Origin: Acidovorax sp. 107
GTDB taxonomy: Bacteria > Pseudomonadota > Gammaproteobacteria > Burkholderiales > Burkholderiaceae_C
Assembly: GCF_003058055.1 (NCBI RefSeq)
Contig: NZ_QBTZ01000001.1
Coordinates: forward strand, 3,552,001 to 3,616,000
DNA length: 64,000 nt
Direction: 5' to 3'
Of this stretch, positions 18,939 to 29,837 are shown one piece after another. The translations under genes were made by a program, and so were the position numbers. How positions within the stretch are numbered: position 1 is the stretch's first letter; every line of letters begins with the position of its first letter. The notes beneath the pieces were generated by a model. It searched no databases. It was given only the letters and a program-made list of their open reading frames with translations, and was not told the origin of the DNA.

Positions 18939-19481
18939 ATGGCTGAACTCGCCACCATTGCCCGCCCTTACGCTGATGCCTTGTTCAAGGCTGCCACTGC
19001 GGGCGCGGGCGTCGATCTGGGCAGCACCGCTGCCTGGATGGACGAACTGGCGGCGATTGCCGCCAACCCCCAGCTGCGCCAGTTGGCGGACAACCCCAAG
19101 GTGACGGCAGACCAGGTGTTCGCCGTATTCACCGGGGTCGCTCGCTCGGCCCTGCCGGACATGGCCAAAAATTTCCTGCGCACAGTCATCGACAGCGGAC
19201 GCATTGATGCGCTCCCGGAAGTGGCTGCGCAGTTTCGTGCCCTCGTGAATCGTCGCAACGGATCTTCGGATGCCGTGGTGTACAGCGCATTTCCGATGGA
19301 CGGTGCTGCACTGTCCCAGGTCAGCGCGGCGCTGGAAAAGCGCTTCGGCCGCAAGCTCAACCTCGCTGTACAGCAGGATGAGTCCCTGATCGGTGGTATT
19401 CGCGTAGTGGTGGGTGACGAGGTGCTGGACACTTCGGTCAAGGCCCGTCTTGAACAAATGAAAGCGGCCCTCGTCGCGTAA
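18939..19481 (+). CDS. atpH: ATP synthase F1 subunit delta
   Basis: Delta links the F1 crown to subunit b. It has 180 residues, with the typical start [16 protein letters not shown] and the C-terminal [20 protein letters not shown]. Confidence 0.97.
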   Translation: MAELATIARPYADALFKAATAGAGVDLGSTAAWMDELAAIAANPQLRQLADNPKVTADQVFAVFTGVARSALPDMAKNFLRTVIDSGRIDALPEVAAQFRALVNRRNGSSDAVVYSAFPMDGAALSQVSAALEKRFGRKLNLAVQQDESLIGGIRVVVGDEVLDTSVKARLEQMKAALVA

Positions 19482-19523
19482 TGCGCGGCGAGGACAGCGA
19501 ACCAAAGAAAGAAGGAAAGAGTC

Positions 19524-21077
19524 ATGCAACTCAATCCCGCAGAAATTTCTGAACTCATCAAGAGCCGCATCGAAGGTCTGGCAGCCAGCAGCGATATCCG
19601 CAACCAGGGCACCGTGGTGTCCGTGTCTGACGGTATCGTGCGCGTTCATGGCCTGTCGGACGTGATGCAGGGCGAAATGCTCGAGTTCCCCGCTACCAAG
19701 GACGGCCAGCCTTCCTACGGCCTGGCGCTGAACCTGGAGCGCGACTCCGTGGGCGCCGTGATTCTGGGCGAGTACGAGCACATTTCCGAAGGCGACACCG
19801 TCAAGTGCACGGGCCGCATTCTGGAAGTGCCTGTCGGTCCAGAGCTGGTCGGCCGCGTGGTGAACGCACTGGGCCAGCCGATCGACGGCAAGGGTCCCAT
19901 CAACGCCAAGCTCACCGACGTGATCGAAAAGGTCGCTCCGGGCGTGATCGCCCGTAAGTCCGTGGACCAACCCCTGCAGACCGGCCTGAAGTCCATCGAC
20001 TCGATGGTGCCCGTGGGCCGTGGCCAGCGCGAGCTGATCATTGGTGACCGCCAGACCGGCAAGACGGCCGTTGCCATCGACGCCATCATCGCCCAGAAGG
20101 GCCAGGGCGTGACCTGCATCTACGTCGCCATCGGCCAGAAGGCTTCGTCGATCAAGAACGTGGTGCGCGCACTGGAACAAGCCGGTGCCATGGAGTACAC
20201 GATTGTGGTGGCCGCATCGGCTTCCGAATCGGCAGCCATGCAGTACGTGTCGGCCTACTCGGGTTGCACGATGGGCGAATACTTCCGCGACCGCGGCGAA
20301 GACGCTCTGATCGTGTACGACGACCTGTCCAAGCAAGCCGTTGCTTACCGTCAAGTGTCGCTGCTGCTGCGCCGTCCACCAGGCCGCGAAGCCTATCCTG
20401 GCGACGTGTTCTATCTCCACAGCCGTCTGCTCGAGCGCGCAGCCCGCGTGAACGCCGACTACGTCGAAGCCTTCACCAAGGGTGAAGTCAAGGGCAAGAC
20501 CGGTTCGCTGACCGCACTGCCGATTATCGAAACGCAGGCTGGCGACGTGTCCGCCTTCGTGCCTACCAACGTGATCTCGATCACCGACGGTCAGATCTTC
20601 CTGGAAACCAGCCTGTTCAACGCCGGTATCCGCCCCGCCATCAACGCCGGTATCTCGGTGTCGCGCGTCGGTGGTGCTGCCCAGACCAAGCTGGTGAAGA
20701 ACCTGTCCGGCGGTATCCGTACCGACCTGGCCCAGTACCGTGAACTGGCTGCGTTCGCGCAGTTCGCTTCCGACCTGGACGAAGCCACCCGCAAGCAGCT
20801 GGACCGCGGTGCCCGCGTGACAGAACTGCTCAAGCAGGCGCAGTACAGCCCGCTGTCCATCTCGCTGATGGGCGCCACGCTGTTCGCTGTGAACAAGGGC
20901 TTCATGGACGACATCGATGTCAAGAAGGTGCTCGACTTCGAACACGGCCTGCACCAGTTCCTGAAGACCAGCCACGCCGCTTTGCTGGCCAAGCTGGAAC
21001 AGGCCAAGGCCATGGACAAGGACGCAGAAGCCGAATTGACCGCAGCGATCGCCGCGTTCAAGAAGTCGTTCGCTTAA
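19524..21077 (+). CDS. atpA: ATP synthase F1 subunit alpha
   Basis: The non-catalytic nucleotide-binding subunit, 517 residues. The P-loop GDRQTGKT is at 174-181. The [19 protein letters not shown] region carries the conserved arginine-finger segment. It is preceded by GAAAGAG. Confidence 0.98.
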   Translation: MQLNPAEISELIKSRIEGLAASSDIRNQGTVVSVSDGIVRVHGLSDVMQGEMLEFPATKDGQPSYGLALNLERDSVGAVILGEYEHISEGDTVKCTGRILEVPVGPELVGRVVNALGQPIDGKGPINAKLTDVIEKVAPGVIARKSVDQPLQTGLKSIDSMVPVGRGQRELIIGDRQTGKTAVAIDAIIAQKGQGVTCIYVAIGQKASSIKNVVRALEQAGAMEYTIVVAASASESAAMQYVSAYSGCTMGEYFRDRGEDALIVYDDLSKQAVAYRQVSLLLRRPPGREAYPGDVFYLHSRLLERAARVNADYVEAFTKGEVKGKTGSLTALPIIETQAGDVSAFVPTNVISITDGQIFLETSLFNAGIRPAINAGISVSRVGGAAQTKLVKNLSGGIRTDLAQYRELAAFAQFASDLDEATRKQLDRGARVTELLKQAQYSPLSISLMGATLFAVNKGFMDDIDVKKVLDFEHGLHQFLKTSHAALLAKLEQAKAMDKDAEAELTAAIAAFKKSFA

Positions 21078-21095
21078 ACCGGACGAGGAGCCATC

Positions 21096-21962
21096 ATGGC
21101 AGCAGGCAAGGAAATACGCGGCAAGATCAAATCGGTGGAAAACACCAAGAAGATCACCAAAGCCATGGAAATGGTGGCCGCATCCAAAATGCGCAAGGCG
21201 CAGGACCGGATGCGGGCTGCCCGTCCATACAGCGAGAAGATCCGCAACATTGCAGCCAACCTCGGCAAGGCCAACCCGGAGTACGTGCATCCGTTCATGA
21301 AGGTGAACGATGCCAAGACCGCTGGCGTCATCGTCATCACGACAGACAAGGGTCTGTGCGGTGGCATGAACACCAACGTGCTGCGTGCCGTGACGACCAA
21401 GCTGCGTGAACTGCAAGGTGCTGGCGTCTCGACCGAAGCCGTGGCGATTGGCAACAAGGGCCTGGGTTTCCTGAACCGTGTGGGCGCCAAGGTGGTTTCG
21501 CACGTGACGGGCCTGGGCGACACCCCCCACCTGGACAAGCTGATTGGCCCGGTGAAGGTGTTGCTCGATGCTTACGCGGAAGGCAAGATCAACGCGGTGT
21601 ACCTGAGCTACACCAAGTTCATCAACACCATGAAGCAGGAATCGGTGGTGGAGCAGCTGCTTCCCCTGTCCTCCGAGCAGATGCAGGCTGAGAAGACGGA
21701 ACACGGCTGGGACTACATCTATGAGCCCGATGCGCAGACCGTGATCGACGATCTGCTGGTCCGCTATGTCGAGTCCCTGATTTACCAGGCCGTTGCGGAA
21801 AACATGGCGTCCGAGCAGTCGGCACGCATGGTGGCCATGAAGGCCGCCACCGACAACGCCGGCAGCGTCATTGGCGAGTTGAAGCTGGTCTACAACAAGA
21901 CGCGCCAGGCAGCGATCACGAAAGAACTTTCGGAAATCGTGGCTGGCGCCGCTGCTGTGTAA
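21096..21962 (+). CDS. atpG: ATP synthase F1 subunit gamma
   Basis: The central rotor shaft, 288 residues. The N-terminal helix [20 protein letters not shown] and the C-terminal [14 protein letters not shown] helix that enters the alpha-beta hexamer are both present. GAGGAG precedes the start. Confidence 0.98.
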   Translation: MAAGKEIRGKIKSVENTKKITKAMEMVAASKMRKAQDRMRAARPYSEKIRNIAANLGKANPEYVHPFMKVNDAKTAGVIVITTDKGLCGGMNTNVLRAVTTKLRELQGAGVSTEAVAIGNKGLGFLNRVGAKVVSHVTGLGDTPHLDKLIGPVKVLLDAYAEGKINAVYLSYTKFINTMKQESVVEQLLPLSSEQMQAEKTEHGWDYIYEPDAQTVIDDLLVRYVESLIYQAVAENMASEQSARMVAMKAATDNAGSVIGELKLVYNKTRQAAITKELSEIVAGAAAV

Positions 21963-23402
<1,440 letters not shown>

Positions 23403-23480
23403 TGAGCCGTCGGTCGGGCAGCCCACGGTGGCGGTCCGGCCTTCAGCAATCAAGCAACCCACCTTTTCCTAGGAGCAATG

Positions 23481-23897
23481 ATGAACACCATCCACGTTGA
23501 TGTGGTCAGTGCCGAAGAGTCCATCTTCTCCGGTGAAGCGCGTTTTGTCGCTCTGCCTGGTGAAGCTGGCGAATTGGGCATCTACCCCCGCCATACCCCG
23601 CTGATCACCCGCATCAAGCCAGGCTCGGTGCGCATCGAAATGGCTGACGGTGGCGAAGAGTTCGTTTTCGTGGCCGGTGGCATTCTGGAAGTGCAGCCCA
23701 ACTGCGTGACAGTGCTGTCCGACACCGCCATCCGTGGCAAGGATCTGGACGACGAGAAGGCCAATGCAGCCAAGTCTGCAGCCGAAGAGGCGCTCAAGAA
23801 TGCCAAGAGCGAGATCGACCTGGCGAAGGCACAGTCCGAGCTGGCCGTCATGGCGGCCCAGATTGCCGCCCTGCGCAAGTTCCGCCAGAAGAAGTAA
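23481..23897 (+). CDS. atpC: ATP synthase F1 subunit epsilon
   Basis: Epsilon couples rotor and c-ring and inhibits ATP hydrolysis. Two ATGs lie in tandem (23478, 23481); AGGAG at 23471-23475 fits the second better, giving [20 protein letters not shown] and 138 residues. It has an N-terminal beta sandwich and two C-terminal helices. It is the last gene of the operon. Confidence 0.96.
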   Translation: MNTIHVDVVSAEESIFSGEARFVALPGEAGELGIYPRHTPLITRIKPGSVRIEMADGGEEFVFVAGGILEVQPNCVTVLSDTAIRGKDLDDEKANAAKSAAEEALKNAKSEIDLAKAQSELAVMAAQIAALRKFRQKK

Positions 23898-23924
23898 GCA
23901 GTCGCCTGCACGGCGGCGCTGAAC

Positions 23925-23953
23925 AAAAAAACCCGGCATTGCCGGGTTTTTTT
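23925..23953 (+). terminator. Terminator of the atp operon
   Basis: The arms A7CCCGGC (23925-23937) and GCCGGGT7 (23941-23953) pair around a 3-nt loop and end in seven T. It lies 28 bases after atpC. Confidence 0.95.
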
Positions 23954-24099
23954 ATGGCTGTCTCTGGATGAGGCCGGGAGGTCGTTTCCCTCTTCTGTTG
24001 TGCAGGAACAAGTGCGTGCTATCACTATCGCCTCCGCCAATAGGCCTTGAAAACGATGGGTGGCTTGCGCGTCCGATCCAGGCGCATATCCATCAAACA

Positions 24100-24135
24100 A
24101 AAAGGCCGGGGCCCCTCACAGGGCCCCGGCCTTTT
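24100..24135 (-). terminator. Terminator downstream of the DUF4148 genes
   Basis: A perfect 15-bp GC-rich stem (24100-24114 with 24121-24135) is followed on the minus strand by a T-rich run. It is oriented for the minus-strand gene ending at 24194, and its A/T flanks may also stop plus-strand read-through. Confidence 0.85.
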
Positions 24136-24193
24136 GCATTTGCATTGGCACTTCTCACAAAGCCCTCATGCCGTGCGCATGGGGCCTTGGGAA

Positions 24194-24490
24194 TTACATG
24201 GCGTTGCCGATTTCGCCTGCAGAGATCTTGCCGGTACGCACAGCTTCAGCAGCCTGGGCACGCACGGCAGCGCGGTCAGCGGTGGACTTGTAAGTCACCA
24301 CACGCGAACCAGCAGGCTCGATGGAACGGGTCTGGGCCACGGTAGCGGCTTCGGCAGCCACTTCAGCGCGGGTGCGGTTGGTTTCGAACTTGGTGGCAAA
24401 TTGCGAAGCATCGGCTTCATCAGCCTGGGCACCAAAGGAAGCGAAAGCGGCGACAGCGGCGATAGACAGGAAACGTGCGGTGTTGTTCAT
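24194..24490 (-). CDS. DUF4148-type small exported protein, copy A
   Basis: A 98-residue protein with an Sec signal MNNTARFLSIAAVAAFASF and cleavage near AQA-DEA. The mature part is charged and helical, with the DUF4148-like TRAEVAAEAATVAQTRSIEPAG pattern. The function is unknown; the family is abundant in Burkholderiales. It is almost identical to copy B 378 bp away, differing at about one residue in the signal and at the C terminus (GKISAGEIGNAM). Confidence 0.85.
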   Translation of the reverse strand: MNNTARFLSIAAVAAFASFGAQADEADASQFATKFETNRTRAEVAAEAATVAQTRSIEPAGSRVVTYKSTADRAAVRAQAAEAVRTGKISAGEIGNAM

Positions 24491-24580
24491 GGTGAAACTC
24501 CGAAAAATTCAAAAATAAGGGATTGGGGTACTGAGAGATACGGCGCAGCCAGGGCAGCAGATTCAGCCGCCCCTGGTCAA

Positions 24581-24868
24581 TCAGCCGCGCTCACCCGAAG
24601 AAATCTGGCCAGTGCGCACAGCTTCAGCAGCCTGGGCACGCACGGCAGCACGGTCAGCCGTGGACTTGTAAGTCACCACACGCGAACCAGCGGGTTCGAT
24701 GGAACGGGTCTGGGCCACGGTAGCGGCTTCAGCAGCCACTTCAGCGCGGGTGCGGTTGGTTTCGAACTTGGTGGCGAATTGCGAAGCATCGGCTTCGTCA
24801 GCCTGGGCACTAAAGGAAGCGAAAGCGGCGACAGCGGCGATAGACAGGAAACGTGCGGTGTTGTTCAT
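24581..24868 (-). CDS. DUF4148-type small exported protein, copy B
   Basis: A 95-residue paralogue of copy A with the same signal peptide and an identical core. It ends GQISSGERG. It is transcribed ahead of copy A (90-base gap), so the two probably form one transcript, or copy A has its own promoter in the duplicated unit. The near identity at DNA level indicates a recent tandem duplication. Confidence 0.85.
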   Translation of the reverse strand: MNNTARFLSIAAVAAFASFSAQADEADASQFATKFETNRTRAEVAAEAATVAQTRSIEPAGSRVVTYKSTADRAAVRAQAAEAVRTGQISSGERG

Positions 24869-25306
24869 GATGGAAATCCTTGAAGTTAAAGAAGCGGCTC
24901 AGAAAAACCGGAGCAAAGCGCCAAAAACAAAGAAAGCTGCTTCAGACCGGGTTCGGTGAGTCGCCTTGCGGGTTCGGCTCATCGATGGGATGAACTGTAC
25001 GCGGGTGGGGGGCAGAGAAAAACCACCGGGTCGCGAACTAACTGTTCCAGTATTGGAAACAATAAGGATCCGTTGGAAGCCTGTGCGCCAGTGCAGGCTG
25101 ACTTGGGTGGGCCTCGACGGGCCTTGATCATGGATTACCCGGGTACGAATTCGGGACGGTCGGTATGCGCTCTATGGGAGGCGGCCTGGGCGGGGAAGAA
25201 GGCCCTGGCGCGCGCTCGAGGCGGCAGGGACCCACAAGGCGGGAAGGAGCATGTGGTGTGGGCCTTCTCCGCGCGCAGCAATGGTCTGCGGCCTGCTCAG
25301 CGGCGC
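24869..25306. other. Upstream region of the DUF4148 pair, no gene seen
   Basis: 438 bases without a convincing reading frame. It contains the palindrome at 25044-25060. The rest shows no terminator or RNA gene that I can recognise. Confidence 0.5.
25044..25060. promoter_or_regulatory. Palindromic candidate operator
   Basis: GTTCCA and TGGAAA flank a GTAT centre (TTCCA-N4-TGGAA, perfect over 5-bp arms). It lies about 180 bases upstream of the DUF4148 copy B start. The regulator is unknown; the shape would fit a LysR-type or similar dimeric site. Confidence 0.3.
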
Positions 25307-25852
25307 TCAGTGCACCATCGGTGCGTCAGGCAACTCGTTGATCGATGGGGAGTCCGCGGTGCGTGGAAAGTGCTCTGCCAGCAAGGCGCCCACCGCATCT
25401 ATGGCCTGCGCCAGACCGTCCTCGTAGCGGCCTTGCTGAAACCGGGCCGACATCTGCTCGGCCATCCTTTGCCAGGTGGCGGGGGGCACATGCCGCGCCA
25501 GTCCCCGGTCGGCAACGATCTCGAATGCGTGCTCGGGCATCAGCAGGTAGATCAGTACGCCGTTGTTGTGTTCGGTGTCCCACACACGGTGTTTGCTGAA
25601 CAGCATGAGCGCGCGTTCACGTGCCTTGGCGTGGCGCCGCAGGTAGCTCCAGGGCAGCCCGCTCTCCACCACGATGCGGATCTGCCCGGTGTGGTGCAAC
25701 TCGCTGACAGCGACCTGCGCGCCGAGGCGCTGCAGCGTAGGCGCCGGAATGGCGGATCGGCCAAACGCATCGTGCCAGCGGTGGCGGACCAGGCGCGAGA
25801 TGGCGCGCCATGGGGTGTGCGTTGGTCGGTCGTTGTTCTCCGCATCCATCAC
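25307..25852 (-). CDS. TPM-domain protein (small, soluble)
   Basis: A 181-residue protein with a TPM (DUF477) fold: TGQIRIVVESGLPW, NNGVLIYLLMPEHAFEIVADRGL and a C-terminal RYEDGLAQAIDAVGALLAEHFP. It has no signal peptide. Two ATG codons start it (25852, 25849). It overlaps the larger TPM gene by four bases. LemA and TPM genes often occur together; proposed roles include membrane or phospholipid maintenance, not proven. Confidence 0.88.
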   Translation of the reverse strand: MMDAENNDRPTHTPWRAISRLVRHRWHDAFGRSAIPAPTLQRLGAQVAVSELHHTGQIRIVVESGLPWSYLRRHAKARERALMLFSKHRVWDTEHNNGVLIYLLMPEHAFEIVADRGLARHVPPATWQRMAEQMSARFQQGRYEDGLAQAIDAVGALLAEHFPRTADSPSINELPDAPMVH

Positions 25853-26769
25853 CAGTCTCCCGAAGCGCCGCCACCACCAAAATCGCCACCACCGCCTGAG
25901 CTGAAGCCACCACCACCACTGCCGCTACCGAAACCGCCGGAACTGCCGCTGCTCCATCCGCCCGAGCCTCTGCCGCCATGCCCCAGGCTGACGGGGCCGC
26001 TGCTGCCCCCGAAAAGCCAGGTGTAGAGCAGCGCGATCACGCCCGCGCCGACCGACAGCAACAGGCTGGACGTGAATACGAACGCCAGGGCACCCACACC
26101 GCCTCCCACCACCAGCCCGCCCAGGGCCGCGCCCAGGATGCTGCGGGCCAGGGGGCCGCCCACCATCACGCCAAAGAACAGGAAGATGGCAAAGTCGGTC
26201 CAGTCAAAAAGGCCATGGCCTGGGCCTTTTGCGGTTGCGGAAGGCGTGGTGGGCGGAGCGGGCAGCGCCTCGCCTGCAATGCGTGCGCCAATTTGGGTGA
26301 CGGCGGCGGCCAGGCCACCGGCAAAGTCGCCCTGCTGAAAGCGGGGCTTCATGGCGCCGTCGATGATGCGCGCGGCCGCAATGTCGGGGATCGCGCCCTC
26401 CAGCGATTTGGCAACCTCGATGCGCATCCGGCGGTCGTTCTTGGCCACCACCACCAGCACGCCATCACCCACTTCGCGGCGGCCGATCTTCCACAAGTTG
26501 CCGACGCGGTTGGCGTAGGCGGCGATGTCTTCCGGGGCGGTGGTGGGCACCATCAGTACGACGACTTGCGCGCCATGGGCCCTCTCGAGCGCAGCCAGTT
26601 GGCCTTCCAGCGCCTGGGTGTCTGTGGTGGTGAGCGTGCCGCTCTGGTCGATGACGTGGCCGGTGAGGGGTGGCACGACCAGCGGTTGCGCCTGGGCCCA
26701 GCCCAGGGTAGGCAAAAATGGTATTAAAAATATAGCTGTCAGTGCATATCTTGTAAGCGCTAGCAGCAT
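25849..26769 (-). CDS. TPM-domain membrane protein, YgcG-like
   Basis: A 306-residue exported TPM protein. It has a signal peptide to about residue 25 (AQA), the TPM domain at about 35-165 (HVIDQSGTLTTTDTQALEGQ, VVVAKNDRRMRIEV), two or three membrane helices near 190-260, and a Gly/Ser-rich tail with repeated SGGGG. The start and most of the signal peptide are encoded within repeat copy 3. It is the second gene of a lemA-TPM-TPM operon. Confidence 0.9.
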   Translation of the reverse strand: MLLALTRYALTAIFLIPFLPTLGWAQAQPLVVPPLTGHVIDQSGTLTTTDTQALEGQLAALERAHGAQVVVLMVPTTAPEDIAAYANRVGNLWKIGRREVGDGVLVVVAKNDRRMRIEVAKSLEGAIPDIAAARIIDGAMKPRFQQGDFAGGLAAAVTQIGARIAGEALPAPPTTPSATAKGPGHGLFDWTDFAIFLFFGVMVGGPLARSILGAALGGLVVGGGVGALAFVFTSSLLLSVGAGVIALLYTWLFGGSSGPVSLGHGGRGSGGWSSGSSGGFGSGSGGGGFSSGGGGDFGGGGASGDW

Positions 26770-26772
26770 ATT
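26720..26772. repeat. Dispersed Comamonadaceae-type repeat, copy 3 (inside a signal-peptide coding region)
   Basis: The plus strand reads ATAGCTGTCAGTGCATATC then AAGCGCTAGCAGC, both halves of the repeat core. On the minus strand this region encodes residues 1-16 of the YgcG-like protein (MLLALTRYALTAIFLI). Confidence 0.6.
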
Positions 26773-26803
26773 CGGCTCACATCATCTCGTGTGGATGGGT
26801 TGT

Positions 26804-27418
26804 CTATTGCTTGGGCTTGGAGGCGGAGAAATCCACGGTGGGAGGCGCGGCAATCTGGGCCTCGTTGGCCACGGTGAAGCTGGGCTTGGGCGCGTAGCTG
26901 AAGGCCATGGCCGTCAGGTTGGTGGGGAAGCTGCGCGCCAGCACGTTGTACTCCTGCACGGTCTGGATGTAGCGGTTGCGGGCCACGGTGATGCGGTTCT
27001 CGGTGCCCTCCAGCGTCACCCGCAGGTCACGAAATCCCTGATTGGCCTGCAGCGTGGGGTAGCGCTCGGACACGACCATCAGGCGCGACAGGGCGCTGGA
27101 CAGCTCGCCCTGGGCCTGCTGGAACTTGCTGAATGCCTCGGGGTTGTTCAGCGTCTCGGGTGTGACCTGGATCGCCGTGGCCTTGGCGCGGGCCTCGACC
27201 ACCTTGGTCAGCGTCTCTTGTTCAAAGTTGGCCTCACCCTTGACGGTGGCGACGATGTTGGGCACCAGGTCGGCGCGGCGTTGGTACTGGTTGAGTACCT
27301 CGCTCCAGGCGGCCTTGGACTGCTCGTCCAGGCGCTGGAAGTCGTTGTAGCCGCAGCCGCCCAGCGCGAGCGTGGCGGCCAGCAGGGTGAAGAGGGCGAG
27401 AAGACGTTGGATCATCAT
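26804..27418 (-). CDS. lemA: LemA family lipoprotein
   Basis: A 204-residue LemA protein. The lipobox LALGGC with C22 anchors it. The helical bundle has the signature [19 protein letters not shown] and the C-terminal [19 protein letters not shown]. The start is at 27418 or 27415 (tandem ATG). The longer frame to 27535 is not family-like. It is the first gene of the lemA-TPM-TPM operon. Confidence 0.92.
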   Translation of the reverse strand: MMIQRLLALFTLLAATLALGGCGYNDFQRLDEQSKAAWSEVLNQYQRRADLVPNIVATVKGEANFEQETLTKVVEARAKATAIQVTPETLNNPEAFSKFQQAQGELSSALSRLMVVSERYPTLQANQGFRDLRVTLEGTENRITVARNRYIQTVQEYNVLARSFPTNLTAMAFSYAPKPSFTVANEAQIAAPPTVDFSASKPKQ

Positions 27419-27625
27419 GATGGTGGAGTCCGCCGAGGGGTGGTAAATGGAGCGACTGTGCCAGAAGCCATGGTGCGCCTGCTGTGTGGCGGGCCTGCTG
27501 CAGTGGCCGGGGCATCCAGGCGCGTACAAAATCACAGGCCAGCACGGTCATGCGCCGCCACCGCACAATAGCAGGCTGGCGCCGCAGCTGTCACGCCATT
27601 CCATCCCACACCTCTTCTGAACACC

Positions 27626-28075
27626 ATGCCCCGCGCCCAATCAAGAGCAGCCACCCTGGGTGGCTCCTCGGATGAAACCGAATCTGCGTTCTACGAAGCG
27701 CTGCAGCGCGGCGACATCGACCTGCTGATGTCCTGCTGGGCGGACGATGACGAGATCGTTTGCGTGCACCCAGGCGGTCCGCGTCTGCTGGGGCCCGCCG
27801 CCATCCGCGCCGCGTTCGAGGCCATGTTCTCGCACGGCACGTTGCGTGCGCGGCCGGTGCAGGTGCACCGTGTGGTGGCGCTGACGAGTGCGGTGCACAG
27901 CGTGGTCGAGCAGGTCGAGGTGATGCTGCCTGATGGACTGCACCAGGCCATGGTGCTGGCCACCAACGTCTATCACAAGACCCCCGAAGGCTGGCGCATG
28001 GTGGCCCACCATGCCAGCCCCGGCGTGGCGCCAGATGCCCAGGTGGACGTGGCGCAGCGCCCGGTGCTGCACTAG
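27626..28075 (+). CDS. NTF2-like (SnoaL/DUF4440 type) protein
   Basis: A 149-residue cone-fold protein: ETESAFYEALQRGDIDLLMSCWADDDEIVCVHPGGPRLLG followed by the strands of an NTF2 barrel and VYHKTPEGWRMVAHHASP. Such proteins bind or isomerise small molecules; the ligand is unknown. It is divergent from lemA. Confidence 0.85.
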   Translation: MPRAQSRAATLGGSSDETESAFYEALQRGDIDLLMSCWADDDEIVCVHPGGPRLLGPAAIRAAFEAMFSHGTLRARPVQVHRVVALTSAVHSVVEQVEVMLPDGLHQAMVLATNVYHKTPEGWRMVAHHASPGVAPDAQVDVAQRPVLH

Positions 28076-28093
28076 GGCCCTGGCATGGAGATT

Positions 28094-28154
28094 TATGACC
28101 TTTTTGGCCAGAAGTGCCGTCAGAATATGCGTCAATAGCTATGAAATACATAGC
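28094..28154. repeat. Dispersed Comamonadaceae-type repeat, copy 4
   Basis: Its order TATGACC-TTTTTGGCC, then ATGCG, AGCTAT and CATAGC matches the minus-strand reading of copy 1 (TTTTTTGACC, ATGCG, AGCTAT, AATAGC). It is diverged in the middle. The start codon of the following hydrolase gene (28141) lies inside it. Confidence 0.55.
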
Positions 28155-29163
28155 ACCAAGATGGCTCCCCGGTGGCCAGTTGCAAACGATCTGGCCCGCA
28201 CTCTACGCGCGCCGCGCGTTCGGCCCCCGTCCCGAATATCGCCGCGAGCGGTGGGACACGCCTGACGGTGATTTCGTCGATGTGGACTTCCTGCAAGAGG
28301 GTGGGAGTGACGCAACAGGCGCCGCCCCCCGGCCGCTGCTGGTGGTGTTTCATGGGCTGGAGGGCTCATCGCGCAGCCACTACTGCGAAGCCTTTGCCGA
28401 TCTGGCGCGCGAACACGGCTGGGCCTGCGCGCTGCCGCACTTCCGCGGTTGCAGCGGCGAGATCAATCGCGCCCCGCGCGCCTACCACTCGGGCGACCAT
28501 GCCGAGATCGGCTGGATGCTGGGGCAGCTGCGCGCGCGCCACCAGGGCCCGTTGATGGCGGTGGGGGTGTCGCTGGGTGGCAACGCGTTGCTGCGCTGGG
28601 CCGCCGAAGTGGGCACTGACGCAGCGCGCAGCGCCGACGCAGTGGCCGCCGTGTGCTCGCCCATCGACCTGGCGGCGGGCGGCCATGCCATTGGGCGTGG
28701 CTTCAACCGGCTGGTGTACACCCGCATGTTCATGCGCACCCTGGTGCCCAAGGCGCTGCAGAAGCTGGCCCAGCACCCAGGGCTGTTTGACCGGGAAGCA
28801 CTGTTGAAAGCGCAGGACCTGTACGCGTTTGACAACGTTTTCACTGCCCCCGTCCACGGGTTTCGCAATACCGAGGATTACTGGCTGCGGGCGTCGGCCA
28901 AGCCGCTGCTGCACCGCATCCGCATTCCGGCGCTGGTGGTGAACGCGCGCAACGACCCCTTCGTGCCTGCCAGCAGCCTGCCGGGCATGCGCGAGGTAGG
29001 GCGCCATGTCACGCTGTGGCAGCCACCCCACGGCGGGCATGTGGGGTTCCCGCGCGGGTTGCCACCGGGGCATGTGCGCGCCATGCCCGACGCCGTGGGC
29101 GCGTGGCTGGCCGAGCACAGCGGGGCGCCGCACCTGCACGGAGCACAATCGGCCCATGGATGA
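28141..29163 (+). CDS. Alpha/beta hydrolase, YheT family
   Basis: A 340-residue esterase-like hydrolase of the UPF0017/YheT family. The oxyanion segment is VFHGLEGSSRSHY, the nucleophile is S144 in GVSLGGNALL, the acid lies in NARNDPFVP and the His in PPHGGHVGFPRG. The substrate is unknown. I chose ATG 28141; an upstream GTG at 28114 is less likely. It overlaps the next gene by eight bases. Confidence 0.9.
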   Translation: MKYIAPRWLPGGQLQTIWPALYARRAFGPRPEYRRERWDTPDGDFVDVDFLQEGGSDATGAAPRPLLVVFHGLEGSSRSHYCEAFADLAREHGWACALPHFRGCSGEINRAPRAYHSGDHAEIGWMLGQLRARHQGPLMAVGVSLGGNALLRWAAEVGTDAARSADAVAAVCSPIDLAAGGHAIGRGFNRLVYTRMFMRTLVPKALQKLAQHPGLFDREALLKAQDLYAFDNVFTAPVHGFRNTEDYWLRASAKPLLHRIRIPALVVNARNDPFVPASSLPGMREVGRHVTLWQPPHGGHVGFPRGLPPGHVRAMPDAVGAWLAEHSGAPHLHGAQSAHG

Positions 29164-29704
29164 CATCGTCAAACAGGCACTGGCCAAATGGCCCAACGTG
29201 CCCGACTGTTATGGCTGGCTGGGGCTGGATACGCGCGGGCACTGGTATTTGCGTGATGACGCTGCGCAGGCGGCAGGGGCTTTTCCGCGCAGCAAAGGCA
29301 CGCTGCTGCAACACGACAAGTTGCTGGCTTTCATTGCGCGCAACTACGAGCACGACGACCAGGGTCAGTGGTTCTTTCAGAACGGCCCCCAGCGGGTCTA
29401 CGTGGAGCTGGAGGCTACGCCCTGGGTGTGGCGCCTGCAGCCCCAGGACTTTCGTGCAGCCAGCCACACCGGCCTAGAAGCGTCGGTGCGCCGCTGCCTG
29501 CTGGACGAACAGGGCCGTGTGTACCTCGAGACAGACTTGGGACTGGGGTTGGTGCACACGCTCGATGTAGCCATAGCTGCCGAGGCGGTGACAGGCGGGT
29601 ACTGGACGCCCGAGGACGTGAAGGCGCAGGACCTTCCGGCGCGCTACGGTTATGTGTGCAGTCCGCACGCGCTGTGGCAGGCAGGGAGGCCACCGCAGCC
29701 CTGA
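29156..29704 (+). CDS. Conserved hypothetical protein (DUF2944-like)
   Basis: A 182-residue soluble protein starting MDDIVKQALAKWPNVPDCYG. I recall such proteins as a betaproteobacterial DUF family, possibly DUF2944, with no known function. It has many Trp, Tyr and acidic residues and no signal. The start overlaps the hydrolase stop, so the two are coupled. Confidence 0.8.
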   Translation: MDDIVKQALAKWPNVPDCYGWLGLDTRGHWYLRDDAAQAAGAFPRSKGTLLQHDKLLAFIARNYEHDDQGQWFFQNGPQRVYVELEATPWVWRLQPQDFRAASHTGLEASVRRCLLDEQGRVYLETDLGLGLVHTLDVAIAAEAVTGGYWTPEDVKAQDLPARYGYVCSPHALWQAGRPPQP

Positions 29705-29793
29705 CGCCAGCGGTTGCAGTCCCGAGGTACGGTCGCGCATGGGCGGTAGGGATCTCGGCGCCTTGCTCTGGCCCAACGGGAAGCGGGCACAAA

Positions 29794-29818
29794 AAAGCCG
29801 GTCACGGGGACCGGCTTT
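29794..29818 (-). terminator. Terminator of the cytochrome gene
   Basis: A 10-bp stem (29794-29803 with 29809-29818) is followed on the minus strand by a run of seven T. It lies 20 bases after the cytochrome stop and separates the convergent genes. Confidence 0.9.
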
Positions 29819-29837
29819 CGGGGGGGGTGAGCCGTCC

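Noticed and set aside
24047..24883. Plus-strand frame of 278 codons with two internal repeats
   Set aside because: The repeats only reflect the antisense of the duplicated DUF4148 genes.
25070..25165. Polylinker-like restriction sites (GGATCC, CCCGGG, GAATTC)
   Set aside because: Order and spacing do not match common vectors, and flanks look genomic; six-base sites occur by chance.
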